From: Chitinophaga pinensis
GTDB taxonomy: Bacteria; Bacteroidota; Bacteroidia; Chitinophagales; Chitinophagaceae
Length of the DNA: 64,000 nucleotides
Assembly: GCF_007896845.1 (NCBI RefSeq)
Contig: NZ_VOHS01000019.1
Span: 57,157-121,156 of the forward strand
Reading direction: 5' to 3'
Every line of letters starts with the position of its first letter. Position 1 is the first letter of the stretch. The position numbers and the translations under genes were made by a program. Under the pieces are notes generated by a model. The model had not been told where the DNA came from, searched no databases, and worked only from the letters and a program-made list of their open reading frames with translations. Shown here in pieces: positions 10,036-18,142 of this stretch.

Positions 10036-10200
10036 CCAGTTAAGAATTAAAAATTAAGAATTAATGGTTAAGGATTGATTAGCCGTACGTTATGTTAAAG
10101 CATCATTGTAATGAAGTGACAATTATTTCAGAGAATTAACAATTAAGGATCAGCCATTTATCAAAGCATAATGCTTAATTGTTAATTCATAATTCTTATT
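10036..10200. repeat. AT-rich inverted-repeat element between DUF1800 and moeA
   Basis: About 165 nt. Left side carries TTAAGAATTAAAAATTAAG and right side the inverse (TTAATTGTTAATTCATAATT). Variants of the same AATTAAGAATT/AATTCTTAATT words occur at about 25235, 38555-38635 and 50598-50635, all intergenic. It could be a degenerate miniature element or simply a bidirectional transcription-end region. Confidence 0.45.
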
Positions 10201-10203
10201 TTT

Positions 10204-11412
10204 TTACGGTCTGAATCTCCATACCGGATAACTACTTCCTTTTTCAAACACACGTTGTTCGGCAGGCAATTCCAGAAAGCCATCTGCCTGCAATAAAGCA
10301 GCAAGGTCTCCTGAACCATGATAGGGAGGTGGCAGTGCAATAAGCTGTCCACCTGCTACCGGATGTAGTCTTACCGGCATGAAATAGGTCAGCGGAGATG
10401 CAAATGTCACATCTGCTCCCAATACCGCATGTGGCATGGGAGGCGCTGTATATTGAAGGCTGGCACGAAGCCACGGTAATACGTAACGGTAGCAGCACAT
10501 AAAGCCAGAGACGGGGTTACCGGGCAGGGCAAATACAACGGGGCCGTCTTCAAACTGCCCAAAGAGGAAAGGTTTTCCCGGGCGTTGCTGTACTTTATGG
10601 AAAAGCTGTTGCATACCCATCTGTTCAAGTACCAATGGCAGATAATCGTATTTTCCGGCCGATACAGCCCCTGTACAGATCCATGCATCCGCATGCTTCA
10701 ATGATTCAAATAAAGCCCGTATAGCGGCCTCATTGTCCGCTACATGGTAACAAGTGGCTTCGATACCCAGTTCTTTTAATGCAGCGGCGAGCGTATAAGA
10801 GTTAGAGATCCTTACCTGATGGATGTCCGGCGTATCGGCTACAGGTACGAGTTCGTCACCGGTAGCGATAATTGCGACTTTAGGCAACCGGCTGACATTC
10901 ACCAGCGTTTTTCCTACAGAAGCCAGTACCCCGATTTCGGCGGCGGTCAGCCATGTACCTGCCGGAATGACGAGTTGTCCGGCGGCAGCGTCTGTACCCT
11001 GCCGGTGAATCGCTTGTCCTTTTTCCACGGCGGCGTTGATGGTAAAACGCTTAAATCCTTCATGCTCTGTAACGGTCAGGTGTTCATACTGGATCACCGT
11101 ATCTGTCAGTTCGGGTAGGATAGCGCCGGTCATTACTTCCATGCAATTAGCAGTATTTCCCAGTTGTTTACGGGGCATACCTGCCGCCTGCATATCTTCT
11201 ACGCCAAAAACAGTCTGTCCTTTGGCATAGGTCTCATAATCGATGGCAATACCATCCATCATCACCCTGTCATAAGGAGGAAAATCTCTGTCAGATAAGA
11301 CCGGTTCCCGCAGGATACGTCCGGCAACAGCAGTAAAGGGGAGCTGTTCCATTCCGAAATCCCGGACAGTACTCATCACAGCGGCAGATGCGGCAGTTAC
11401 GTCTATCAGCAT
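10204..11412 (-). CDS. moeA: Molybdopterin molybdotransferase MoeA
   Basis: Inserts molybdate into adenylylated molybdopterin, the last common step of molybdenum cofactor synthesis. 402 aa, standard length. Visible MoeA signatures: YDRVMMDGIAI near residue 47, VEVMTGAxLP-like CMEVMTGAILPE, VAIIATGDELV, and VFALPGNPVSGFMC, the substrate-binding loop. It diverges from moaC across only 43 nt, so the two promoters must overlap or face each other there. No molybdoenzyme gene is in the window, so the client enzyme is unknown. Confidence 0.95.
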   Translation of the reverse strand: MLIDVTAASAAVMSTVRDFGMEQLPFTAVAGRILREPVLSDRDFPPYDRVMMDGIAIDYETYAKGQTVFGVEDMQAAGMPRKQLGNTANCMEVMTGAILPELTDTVIQYEHLTVTEHEGFKRFTINAAVEKGQAIHRQGTDAAAGQLVIPAGTWLTAAEIGVLASVGKTLVNVSRLPKVAIIATGDELVPVADTPDIHQVRISNSYTLAAALKELGIEATCYHVADNEAAIRALFESLKHADAWICTGAVSAGKYDYLPLVLEQMGMQQLFHKVQQRPGKPFLFGQFEDGPVVFALPGNPVSGFMCCYRYVLPWLRASLQYTAPPMPHAVLGADVTFASPLTYFMPVRLHPVAGGQLIALPPPYHGSGDLAALLQADGFLELPAEQRVFEKGSSYPVWRFRP

Positions 11413-11455
11413 TGTTTTGGAGGTTTGATTGCTTTAGTTGTAAATTTATTCCATT

Positions 11456-11938
11456 ATGAGCAATGATTCAAGTCAACAGGGATTTTCACATTTGAATGCC
11501 GCTGACCAACCGGTCATGGTGGATGTAAGCGGCAAGACAGATACGGTGCGTATAGCGGTGGCGGAGAGCAGAGTATTTCTGCCGGAGATCGTAAGACAAC
11601 AATTTAGCGGAAAAGATATACATACAGCGAAGGGCGCTGTCTTTCAGACCGCCATACTGGCCGGTATTATGGCTGCCAAGAAAACACCGGATCTGATACC
11701 ATTATGTCATACCTTATTACTTGATGGTTGTCAGGTGGATATCACATTGGAAGAAGAAGAAGCAGTGGTACGTTGTACTATCAAAACCACCGGTAAAACA
11801 GGTGTGGAGATGGAAGCGCTGACAGGCGCCAGCGTGGCCGCATTGACGATTTATGATATGTGTAAAGCATTTACGCATGAAATGGTAATCAGACAAACAC
11901 GGCTGCTGAGCAAAACAGGTGGCAAACGGGATTTTTAA
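11456..11938 (+). CDS. moaC: Cyclic pyranopterin monophosphate synthase MoaC
   Basis: Converts the MoaA product into cyclic pyranopterin monophosphate in molybdenum cofactor synthesis. 160 aa, full length. Family motifs are present: MVDVSGK near the N-terminus, KGAVFQTAILAGIMAAKKT, LIPLCHTLLLDG, and TGVEMEALTGASVAALTIYDMCK with the catalytic-region lysine. The partner radical-SAM gene moaA is not in this window. mobA starts 10 nt after its stop, so moaC-mobA form an operon. Confidence 0.96.
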   Translation: MSNDSSQQGFSHLNAADQPVMVDVSGKTDTVRIAVAESRVFLPEIVRQQFSGKDIHTAKGAVFQTAILAGIMAAKKTPDLIPLCHTLLLDGCQVDITLEEEEAVVRCTIKTTGKTGVEMEALTGASVAALTIYDMCKAFTHEMVIRQTRLLSKTGGKRDF

Positions 11939-11948
11939 AAACAATGAC

Positions 11949-12536
11949 ATGGCAGCTCCATTAAAAGGACTTATTCTATGCGGTGGCCGCAGTACACGTA
12001 TGCAGCAGGACAAAAGCCTGATTGCTTATCACGGTGTGCCACAATGGCAATATCTCTATGAACTGGTACAATCCATCCTTCCCGAAGTATATGTATCCTG
12101 CCGGGAAGATCAACGGGAAAATTTACGCGCAGATATCGATCTTATAACAGATAGTGTGGAAGGCGGCGGTCCCTCAGCAGGCTTACTGAGTGCAAACAAG
12201 GCTTTCCCGGAAGCTGCCTGGCTGGTACTGGCGGTAGATCTTCCACTGATAAGTGCACAAAGCGTGAACTATCTGATTGCACAGAGACAGCCAGAAAAAG
12301 ATGCCACTTCACTGATCAGCCCTGTCAATCACCTGCCGGAACCCCTGATCGCTATCTGGGAACCATCCGGATTGAAAAAACTGTGGCAAAATGTAATGGA
12401 TGGCAGGAATTGCCCCCGTAAGACGTTATTGAATGCAGATATTCATCAGGTAGAAAATCCGTTTTCAGCAGAGCATTTTAATGCCAATACGCCTGACGAA
12501 ATGAAGGAAGCCGGCGCCCGGCTTGGACTGAAATAA
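11949..12536 (+). CDS. mobA: Molybdenum cofactor guanylyltransferase
   Basis: Nucleotidyltransferase that attaches GMP to the molybdenum cofactor, used by DMSO-reductase-type enzymes. 195 aa. The glycine-rich signature LILCGGRSTRMQQDKSL is at the N-terminus and the metal-binding AVDLPLIS follows near residue 95. A GTG at 11919 lies in frame inside moaC; the ATG at 11949, which puts the GG loop close to the N-terminus, is the better start. It directly follows moaC. MobA rather than MocA is suggested by context and by LCGG, but the nucleotide preference is inferred. Confidence 0.9.
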   Translation: MAAPLKGLILCGGRSTRMQQDKSLIAYHGVPQWQYLYELVQSILPEVYVSCREDQRENLRADIDLITDSVEGGGPSAGLLSANKAFPEAAWLVLAVDLPLISAQSVNYLIAQRQPEKDATSLISPVNHLPEPLIAIWEPSGLKKLWQNVMDGRNCPRKTLLNADIHQVENPFSAEHFNANTPDEMKEAGARLGLK

Positions 12537-12560
12537 TTCTTCGATGATCATCGCTATATA

Positions 12561-12642
12561 CCGTTATTACACCTGTACTAAGACGCTATCTGTCCGTTCA
12601 TAAACGAAGCGATAACGGAGAAATCAGGTTGTAATACAGGTG
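12561..12642 (+). other. Possible pseudoknotted RNA 3' of mobA
   Basis: Two interleaved inverted repeats: CCGTTAT (12561-12567) pairs with ATAACGG (12612-12618), and CACCTGTA (12570-12577) pairs with TACAGGTG (12635-12642). Their order gives a crossed (pseudoknot) topology in RNA, or two overlapping dyads in DNA. The rest of 12537-12826 holds only the terminator and the promoter of the next gene. Confidence 0.3.
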
Positions 12643-12666
12643 AAATACGGGGTATACAACCCGCAC

Positions 12667-12703
12667 AAAAAGCCGCTCTTTCTAACCGGAAAGAGCGGCT
12701 TTT
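12667..12703. terminator. Terminator of moaC-mobA
   Basis: Stem of about 14 bp (aaagccgctctttc / gaaagagcggcttt) with a 5-nt loop and a T-rich tail; a strong intrinsic terminator. Confidence 0.88.
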
Positions 12704-12826
12704 GTCTTTCCAATCAGCTACATTCTGCTGCAAATGATATGCATAATTACTATGTAATCTGACATCCTGTTTTAGCGCTGCATTATTCGTACAACCCGGA
12801 TCGTAAGTATTTTTTATAAGAAACTA

Positions 12827-12858
12827 TTTGCAACAACGATGCAAAGGATATATATTTG
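12827..12858 (+). promoter_or_regulatory. Promoter with palindromic operator for the His-rich metal cassette
   Basis: A Bacteroidota-type promoter: TTTG at 12827-12830, 20-nt spacer, TATATTTG at 12851-12858. The spacer start overlaps a 17-bp imperfect palindrome, TTGCAACA-a-CGATGCAA (12828-12844), in which TTTGCA and TGCAAA half-sites are symmetric. Its position over the -33 box suits a repressor site. Because the genes it drives encode His-rich envelope proteins, a Fur/Zur-type metal regulator is a reasonable guess but not shown. Confidence 0.6.
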
Positions 12859-12863
12859 CCTCC

Positions 12864-13181
12864 GTGATAAGATCAAATCTATACAGGCTCGTAGCATATC
12901 TCCTGCTCGTAACATTCAGTTACATTCAGGGAGTACAGATCCTGCATGATTATCATCATCATTATTATTCTCCTGATAAACATCTTCACTTCGGGAAAGA
13001 TCCGGCCTGTAAGATCTGTGATCATTTGCTGGTGAAAAAACACCAGTCACTGACTGCAGATATCTTTACACTACGCGATATCAATGTAAAGCCCGAAATC
13101 ATCCGGGAAGTAGCCTGTACAAGACCTACAGCGATCTTCCTTCCCAATGATCTCAATAAAGATCCTCCATCAATAGCATAA
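12864..13181 (+). CDS. Small membrane-anchored His/Cys protein
   Basis: About 105 aa. One hydrophobic segment (YLLLVTFSYIQGVQIL) is followed by a metal-ligand-rich stretch: HDYHHHYY, DKHLHF, then CKICDHLL (a CxxC pair). No named family is recognised. Start choice is difficult: an in-frame TTG at 12828 sits inside the promoter and is rejected; the GTG at 12864 is the only good start after the TATATTTG box, and would give a very short leader. It is first in an apparent operon with a TonB receptor and two His-rich lipoproteins, which suggests a role in binding or sensing a transition metal at the membrane. Confidence 0.6.
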   Translation: MIRSNLYRLVAYLLLVTFSYIQGVQILHDYHHHYYSPDKHLHFGKDPACKICDHLLVKKHQSLTADIFTLRDINVKPEIIREVACTRPTAIFLPNDLNKDPPSIA

Positions 13182-13239
13182 ATACAATCCCTCCATCAGC
13201 AGTTTTGAGCATTCTCAAAACATTTTAAATCATACATAC

Positions 13240-15276
13240 ATGTCGATTTCAAAACAGCTACCGCTGTTTTGCCTGCTGACCTATGCCGTACCCGTACTGG
13301 CACAGGTTGGGAGAGGCGATACTATTCGCCTGCGCGACGTCGAAGTAAGTGCGAAAACGCCTGCAAAAACAGGTACAAGCACTACTATGTCGCTAAGCAA
13401 TGAACAGTTGGAGCAGACACGCGGCGCGAGTCTCGCCGGTGCATTATCCGTATTACCGGGTCTCAGCATATTAAAAACAGGGCATTCTATTGAAAAGCCC
13501 GTGATTAATGGTATGCACAGTAACAGAGTACTGATACTGAACAACGGCGTACGGCAGGAAGGACAACAATGGGGCACTGAACATGCGCCGGAAGTAGACG
13601 CCTATATAGCCAAAGAATTGGTAGTGATCAAAGGGGCAGAAGGTGTGCGTTATGGCGCAGACGCACTCGGGGGTGTTATACTCATCAAGCCGGCTCCCTT
13701 ATCAGACCAGGGTAAACTAAAAGGTGAAATATATCTGAATGGTGCTACCAATGGTCGTTCGGGCAATGCAGCGGCTATGCTGCAAGGCAGTGTACGTGGT
13801 ATTGGATGGCGGGCACAGGGTTCGTTCAAAAAAGCCGGAAATATAAAAACAGCCGATTACTATCTGGGTAATACCGGTGTGAACGAAAGCAATTTTTCAG
13901 CTGCGCTTAAATACAGTTCATTCGATTTATACTATAGTCATTTCAGCACGGAACTGGGTATTCTGCATAGTGCACACATCGGTACCGTAGATGATATCGC
14001 CGCAAGGATTGCACATGGCCGTCCATTCGAAACATATGATTTTACATATGACATTGCTCCCCCTCGCCAGCAAGTCACACATGATCTTGCTAAACTGACA
14101 TGGAAGACAGATCAACTGGAAATACAATATGCATATCAACGGAATCACCGGCAGGAATTTGATCTGCGGCGTGCTGCCGGCAATGATGCACGGGCAATGA
14201 TGGACCTTGTACTCAGCACACAGACAATTGATGCAGCCTATCATATCCGTCACAGCAATTATCTGAAAGGTACATGGGGAGTAAATGGTATGCTGCAGGT
14301 GAATAACAATACACCCGGTACCGGTACTACACCATTGATACCCAATTTTGACAGCTACACTTTTGGTGCATATGCAGTAGAAAGATTCGTCAAAGAACAC
14401 TATGAACTGGAAGCTGGTATCAGGTATGATTTCAAATATTTTGATGCAGCCGGCTACCGTTATGATTATACAAAGTTTAATGACAATGGTGGTTTTGATC
14501 TGAACCTTTTCACAGACACGCGACAGTTTCATAATGTGTCCGGCTCCATAGGCGCCGTTGTACATATTAACAACAAACTGGAACTGCGCAGTAACATAGG
14601 ATTGGCATGGAGAGCGCCGGGGGCCAACGAACTGTATAGCGACGGTCTGCACCATGGCGCCGCTATCTATGAGATAGGCAATCCGGCTATGAAAAGTGAG
14701 CAGGGATATAAATGGGTCAATTCGCTTTCATATAGCAGCAACAAATTACAACTGCATCTCGATGTATATGCACACTACATCAGGGATTATATCTATGCAC
14801 AACCTACTCCGGATACGGTAAGAAGAACCGTGCGTGGTACTTTTCCCATCTTCATTTATCAACAGACAAATGCTGCTTTTGCCGGTATCGACTTTGGAGG
14901 CAGTTATCGCTTCCTTGCACCCTTTACATATACGGTGAATGCTTCTATCATAAGAAGCCGGGAATATCTGCCCTATATACCTGCTGACCGGTTTGATCAT
15001 AGTATACAATGGGATTACCGGCAATGCTATATCAGGTTTGAACACAGGTATGTTGCGCGACAACAAAGATATAAAGCCAATACTGACTACACTGCGCCAC
15101 CATCTGCCTATCATCTCTTCGCTGCCGTAGCAGCTGTGAAGTATCGATCAGCATCCATCAGTCTTTCTGTGGACAATCTTACTAACAGACTTTACAAAGA
15201 TTACATGGACCGCTTCAGGTACTATGCACATGAGATGGGTAGAAACTTCACACTCAGGATTCATTACACATTTTAA
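13240..15276 (+). CDS. TonB-dependent outer-membrane receptor, probable metal uptake
   Basis: 678 aa. Signal peptide ends around AVPVLAQ (residue 22); a TonB-box-like DTIRLRDVEVSA segment is followed by the plug domain (LPGLSILKTG, VINGMHSNRVLILNNGVRQ, GADALGGVILI) and a beta-barrel ending in a C-terminal phenylalanine (LRIHYTF). The plug carries WGTEHAPEVDAY. It lacks the N-terminal carboxypeptidase-like domain found in SusC-type receptors. It lies 58 nt after the small His/Cys protein and 13 nt before two His-rich lipoproteins, so import of a metal ion or metal complex such as zinc is the likely task; the ligand is not provable from sequence. Confidence 0.88.
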   Translation: MSISKQLPLFCLLTYAVPVLAQVGRGDTIRLRDVEVSAKTPAKTGTSTTMSLSNEQLEQTRGASLAGALSVLPGLSILKTGHSIEKPVINGMHSNRVLILNNGVRQEGQQWGTEHAPEVDAYIAKELVVIKGAEGVRYGADALGGVILIKPAPLSDQGKLKGEIYLNGATNGRSGNAAAMLQGSVRGIGWRAQGSFKKAGNIKTADYYLGNTGVNESNFSAALKYSSFDLYYSHFSTELGILHSAHIGTVDDIAARIAHGRPFETYDFTYDIAPPRQQVTHDLAKLTWKTDQLEIQYAYQRNHRQEFDLRRAAGNDARAMMDLVLSTQTIDAAYHIRHSNYLKGTWGVNGMLQVNNNTPGTGTTPLIPNFDSYTFGAYAVERFVKEHYELEAGIRYDFKYFDAAGYRYDYTKFNDNGGFDLNLFTDTRQFHNVSGSIGAVVHINNKLELRSNIGLAWRAPGANELYSDGLHHGAAIYEIGNPAMKSEQGYKWVNSLSYSSNKLQLHLDVYAHYIRDYIYAQPTPDTVRRTVRGTFPIFIYQQTNAAFAGIDFGGSYRFLAPFTYTVNASIIRSREYLPYIPADRFDHSIQWDYRQCYIRFEHRYVARQQRYKANTDYTAPPSAYHLFAAVAAVKYRSASISLSVDNLTNRLYKDYMDRFRYYAHEMGRNFTLRIHYTF

Positions 15277-15289
15277 ACAATACACAATT

Positions 15290-15889
15290 ATGAACAAGTT
15301 ACGCAACTATCTGCTGTTGGGAGTGATCACATGTGGTGTGCTCACATTTTCTTCCTGTTCCAAAGAAGATCCGGTACCCGAAAAGGATCAGGAGGAGGTA
15401 GGTAAAACCGCTTTGTTGTTACAGGAAGTAGAATGGCACGGAGATTTCAGAACAGGCCATCCACATACGATAGATGGTGCAGCTGTTGACACCATTGCAT
15501 TTGATGAACAAGGTAATGCACCGGTAGGATTCCACCTGCATCTGCATACAGGTCATTCTTATAAACTGACACTTATTGCACGCGATTATGCAGGACGTGA
15601 AATACAACAGACATTCCTCGACAGAGCAGACATACATCAGGCAATTATTCTGGGAGCACCTGCCGGTGTACTTGACTATACCTATGGTGATGATCAGGTG
15701 GGCGTTAGCGGTTATCTGCATATTGTAAAAAGTGCGTCCACCTTTACGTTGCAATACCTGATGCGTCATCTGAACCCCGGTGTAAAAGCAGGCGTAACAG
15801 CAGATGACTGGAACAATACCAACTATCAGTCTAAACTGGCCGGCGCTACGGATCTCGATTTAAAATTTGAATTACACCCTGTTGAATAA
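15290..15889 (+). CDS. His-rich lipoprotein, probable surface metal binder
   Basis: 199 aa. Lipoprotein signal with lipobox TFSSC (Cys23), then an acidic linker (KEDPVPEKDQEE) of the kind that promotes surface export of Bacteroidota lipoproteins. The domain has clustered histidines: VEWHGDFRTGHPHTIDG and GFHLHLHTGHSYKL. A paralogue lies 21 nt downstream. The ATG at 15290 is chosen because it gives a perfect lipoprotein signal; an upstream in-frame start lies inside the receptor gene. I do not recognise a named domain. Role inferred: capture of a metal ion for the adjacent receptor. Confidence 0.82.
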   Translation: MNKLRNYLLLGVITCGVLTFSSCSKEDPVPEKDQEEVGKTALLLQEVEWHGDFRTGHPHTIDGAAVDTIAFDEQGNAPVGFHLHLHTGHSYKLTLIARDYAGREIQQTFLDRADIHQAIILGAPAGVLDYTYGDDQVGVSGYLHIVKSASTFTLQYLMRHLNPGVKAGVTADDWNNTNYQSKLAGATDLDLKFELHPVE

Positions 15890-15910
15890 AAAACCAATAA
15901 AATAGAAACC

Positions 15911-16594
15911 ATGAAAAAGTATTGCTATGCATTTGCCGCTGTGGCCTTATTCCTGACAGCATGTAGTAAAGATGATGAGAAAATCACACCCGATGATCCG
16001 AATGTGATTGCATCTTCAAGACTTGATTTTATTGAAGTGAACGGAAGCGCACACGGCGATCACTTTCATGATCTTGCAGAAAAAGCTGGTGAAAAAGATA
16101 GTATCACTATACTGTTTAATGCGCAGGGAGAAGCACAAAACGGACATATTCACCTTGATCCGCATAAGATTTACAGAATGCAGTTTCGTTTATTTAACAA
16201 AGCAGGACAAGCATTACAGCAAAACTTCCTGAGCAGCAAAGCGACAGCTGATTCTTTTAAAGTATTCTTAAGTGGCGGGAACTTCATCCTGAACCCAACT
16301 ACCGGCGATGCAGAAAACGGAGCGATCTTCCAACCAAGAGAACAGGTATATGGAGATGGTACTACCGTAGGTGGTAAATATGAAACGACTGGTATACTGG
16401 CTTACTTTACACTGGGTGAAGCGAACAGTGGTGCAGAAGCAGATATCTCTTATGTATTACGTAAGTTCAATGATCCGGCTACTAAAGCAAAAATAGAACG
16501 TACAGACTGGAACTATCCGGATTATGCTACCCGTTATGCAGGTACAGATATTGTAAAACTGACTTTCGAAGTACACGCGGAAGAACACGAATAG
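15911..16594 (+). CDS. Second His-rich lipoprotein, paralogue of the preceding gene
   Basis: 227 aa, lipobox LTAC (Cys18) followed by SKDDEKITPDD. Layout matches the preceding protein: an HGDHFHDL cluster near residue 55, then NGHIHLDPHKIYRM, then a segment similar in order to its neighbour (KAGQALQQNFLS versus YAGREIQQTFLD) and a similar C-terminal block (RTDWNYPDYATRYAGTD versus ADDWNNTNYQSKLAGATD). The two genes therefore arose by tandem duplication and divergence. The C-terminus adds HAEEHE. A strong terminator follows, ending the four-gene cassette. Confidence 0.82.
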   Translation: MKKYCYAFAAVALFLTACSKDDEKITPDDPNVIASSRLDFIEVNGSAHGDHFHDLAEKAGEKDSITILFNAQGEAQNGHIHLDPHKIYRMQFRLFNKAGQALQQNFLSSKATADSFKVFLSGGNFILNPTTGDAENGAIFQPREQVYGDGTTVGGKYETTGILAYFTLGEANSGAEADISYVLRKFNDPATKAKIERTDWNYPDYATRYAGTDIVKLTFEVHAEEHE

Positions 16595-16614
16595 TGATCA
16601 ATTACTTCTTTAAA

Positions 16615-16654
16615 AAGAAAGCGTGTCCCGGCTATAGCTGAGACACGCTTTCTT
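16615..16654. terminator. Terminator between metal cassette and moaE
   Basis: 13-bp perfect stem (aagaaagcgtgtc / gacacgctttctt) with a 14-nt loop; A-rich 5' and T-rich 3' sides allow action for both convergent transcripts. Confidence 0.88.
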
Positions 16655-16662
16655 ATATCTGA

Positions 16663-17079
16663 TCAGGGATGTGCAGCGACCCACACTTCTCCATCTTCAA
16701 AATATTCTTTCTTCCAGATAGGCACCGTATCTTTTAATGTATCGATCGCATATTCACAGGCATCAAAAGCAGCTGCGCGATGTGGTGCAGCTACGGCGAT
16801 CACCACGACTACTTCTCCCGGTTGTTTCTCACCAACAATATGTAACATAGCGATCTTTTTGAGCGCAAATTTCTCTACAGCATTATCCGCAATTTTCTCC
16901 ATTTCCAGTAAGGCCATCGGTTCATAACATTCGAAGAAAAGTTTGTTTACTTTTCTTCCTTTTGTATTGTTGCGTACATTCCCGGAGAAGACAACAACGC
17001 CTCCGCAGTCAGGTGTTTCAACGAAGTCCAGCGCTTGTTGTACGGTCACATTGCTATCAATTCTGATTAACTTGTTCAT
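16663..17079 (-). CDS. moaE: Molybdopterin synthase catalytic subunit MoaE
   Basis: Large subunit of molybdopterin synthase; with thiocarboxylated MoaD it adds the dithiolene sulfurs. 138 aa from the ATG at 17079 (an upstream start would add a 35-residue extension unlike the family). Signatures: GGVVVFSGNVRNNTKGRKV, LHIVGEKQPGEVVV, AAPHRAAAFDACEYAID and the catalytic lysine motif PIWKKEYFEDG. Separated from moaD by the small gene at 17178 on the opposite strand. Confidence 0.95.
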   Translation of the reverse strand: MNKLIRIDSNVTVQQALDFVETPDCGGVVVFSGNVRNNTKGRKVNKLFFECYEPMALLEMEKIADNAVEKFALKKIAMLHIVGEKQPGEVVVVIAVAAPHRAAAFDACEYAIDTLKDTVPIWKKEYFEDGEVWVAAHP

Positions 17080-17177
17080 CTGATTATTGCTTAGAGAATT
17101 TGAATATTTTGAAGTAAAACAATTTTTATAGAACAGAGAAAATGATCTAATATTGAAGCCTGAAATTGTTGTTTGTA

Positions 17178-17466
17178 ATGCCAATACATCCTGTTGTACA
17201 CACGCTTATCTTGATCGCTTGTATCGCGAGTTTTCTGTATCCTGTTATTCCAATGATCAGGTACTATGCGGCGTTTAGAAAAACTCAGCGAGAGTTTCTG
17301 GCCAAAATGGAAGAAGAAATCAGAAAGCTTAAAGCTGATCCTAAAAACTACGGATCCTATCGCTCCGATCGAAGCAATACAACAACCGGAACTGACAGCC
17401 ATAAACGCTAAGATTCAAAACGTAGAGCAGACGATTGAAAAACTAAATAAGTTAAGAAGCAACTAA
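17178..17466 (+). pseudogene. Small membrane/coiled-coil protein, apparently frameshifted
   Basis: The first frame (17178-17411, 77 aa) begins MPIHPVVHTLILIACIASF, with one membrane segment and then charged helix (REFLAKMEEEIRKLKADPKN), but ends in an unnatural Ser/Thr/Arg tail. The +1 frame from about 17350 continues with a convincing coiled-coil (TAINAKIQNVEQTIEKLNKL) and stops at 17466. Removing one A from the AAAAA run near 17342-17346 would fuse both into a 95-aa protein. So this is either a real frameshift, a slippage site or a sequence error. Function unknown. It sits between moaE and moaD on the opposite strand. Confidence 0.55.
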
Positions 17467-17468
17467 TA

Positions 17469-17699
17469 TCATCCACCACTTACCGGAGGAATCACTGCAA
17501 TTTCATCACCAGCCTGCAAAGTATCCTCATCATTTGCATATACTTTATTCACAGCAATCATCAGAGAACGTAACTGTTCCAGGGAAGGGTATTTTGTATA
17601 CAACCATGCTCTGAGTGCTGCTACTGTAGTGATTCCTTCTGCCGTAATAACAGGCGCACCTGCTATATCTTTCGCTATGCCGAATAATAAAATGCGCAT
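17469..17699 (-). CDS. moaD: Molybdopterin synthase sulfur carrier MoaD
   Basis: Ubiquitin-fold sulfur carrier; its C-terminal Gly-Gly is adenylated by a MoeB-type enzyme and converted to a thiocarboxylate used by MoaE. 76 aa from the ATG at 17699 (MRILLFGIAKDIAG). The C-terminus reads AVIPPVSGG, the invariant tail. The activating enzyme is probably the MoeB-like protein at 22222. Divergent from the DUF7009 gene at 17774. Confidence 0.94.
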   Translation of the reverse strand: MRILLFGIAKDIAGAPVITAEGITTVAALRAWLYTKYPSLEQLRSLMIAVNKVYANDEDTLQAGDEIAVIPPVSGG

Positions 17700-17773
17700 A
17701 TCCCTATCATGAAATTTAGATAAAGCTACGATATTGTAGTAATTTAAGGGGTGATATATCAAATAACAGTCAA

Positions 17774-18142
17774 ATGAAAATCAGAATCAGAGGCAATAGC
17801 ATCCGTTATCGTCTGGACAAAAAAGACATCGAAATACTAAAAAACGATGGTAAAGTAGAAGAAAGCACCACCATCGGCGCAGGTCAGCTTCATTTCTGCC
17901 TCAAAGCAAAGGAAGGCGCCACCAGCCCTTTTATCAAATTGGAAGGCCCGGCCGTACACCTGTCTTTTCCGAAAGAACAGATAAGGGAATGGACTGATAC
18001 CGATCAGGTAGGATTCTCCGCAGCAATTCCCAATGCAGATGGTTCCAGCCTTCAGATACTTGTTGAAAAGGACTTTAAATGCCTCACCGAACGTAATGAA
18101 GATGACAGCAATGCTTTTGACAATCCATTAGAAAGCTGCTGA
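17774..18142 (+). CDS. DUF7009-like conserved protein
   Basis: 122 aa cytosolic protein, beginning MKIRIRGNSIRYRLDKKD and containing LQILVEKDFKCLTERNED near the C-terminus. These features match, from memory, the family catalogued as DUF7009, which is common in Bacteroidota; no function is known. It contains three Cys, including the C-terminal residue and one in the conserved KDFKCL block. It is transcribed divergently from moaD (74-nt spacer) inside a molybdenum cofactor cluster, hinting at a link with that pathway. Confidence 0.65.
   Translation: MKIRIRGNSIRYRLDKKDIEILKNDGKVEESTTIGAGQLHFCLKAKEGATSPFIKLEGPAVHLSFPKEQIREWTDTDQVGFSAAIPNADGSSLQILVEKDFKCLTERNEDDSNAFDNPLESC

Noticed and set aside
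11413..11455. Molybdenum cofactor riboswitch between moeA and moaC
   Set aside because: The spacer is only 43 nt, far too short for the known Moco RNA motif.
12828..12863. TTG start that would extend the His/Cys small protein upstream
   Set aside because: The TTG is part of the -33 box and the region holds the palindrome and -7 box, so it should not be translated.
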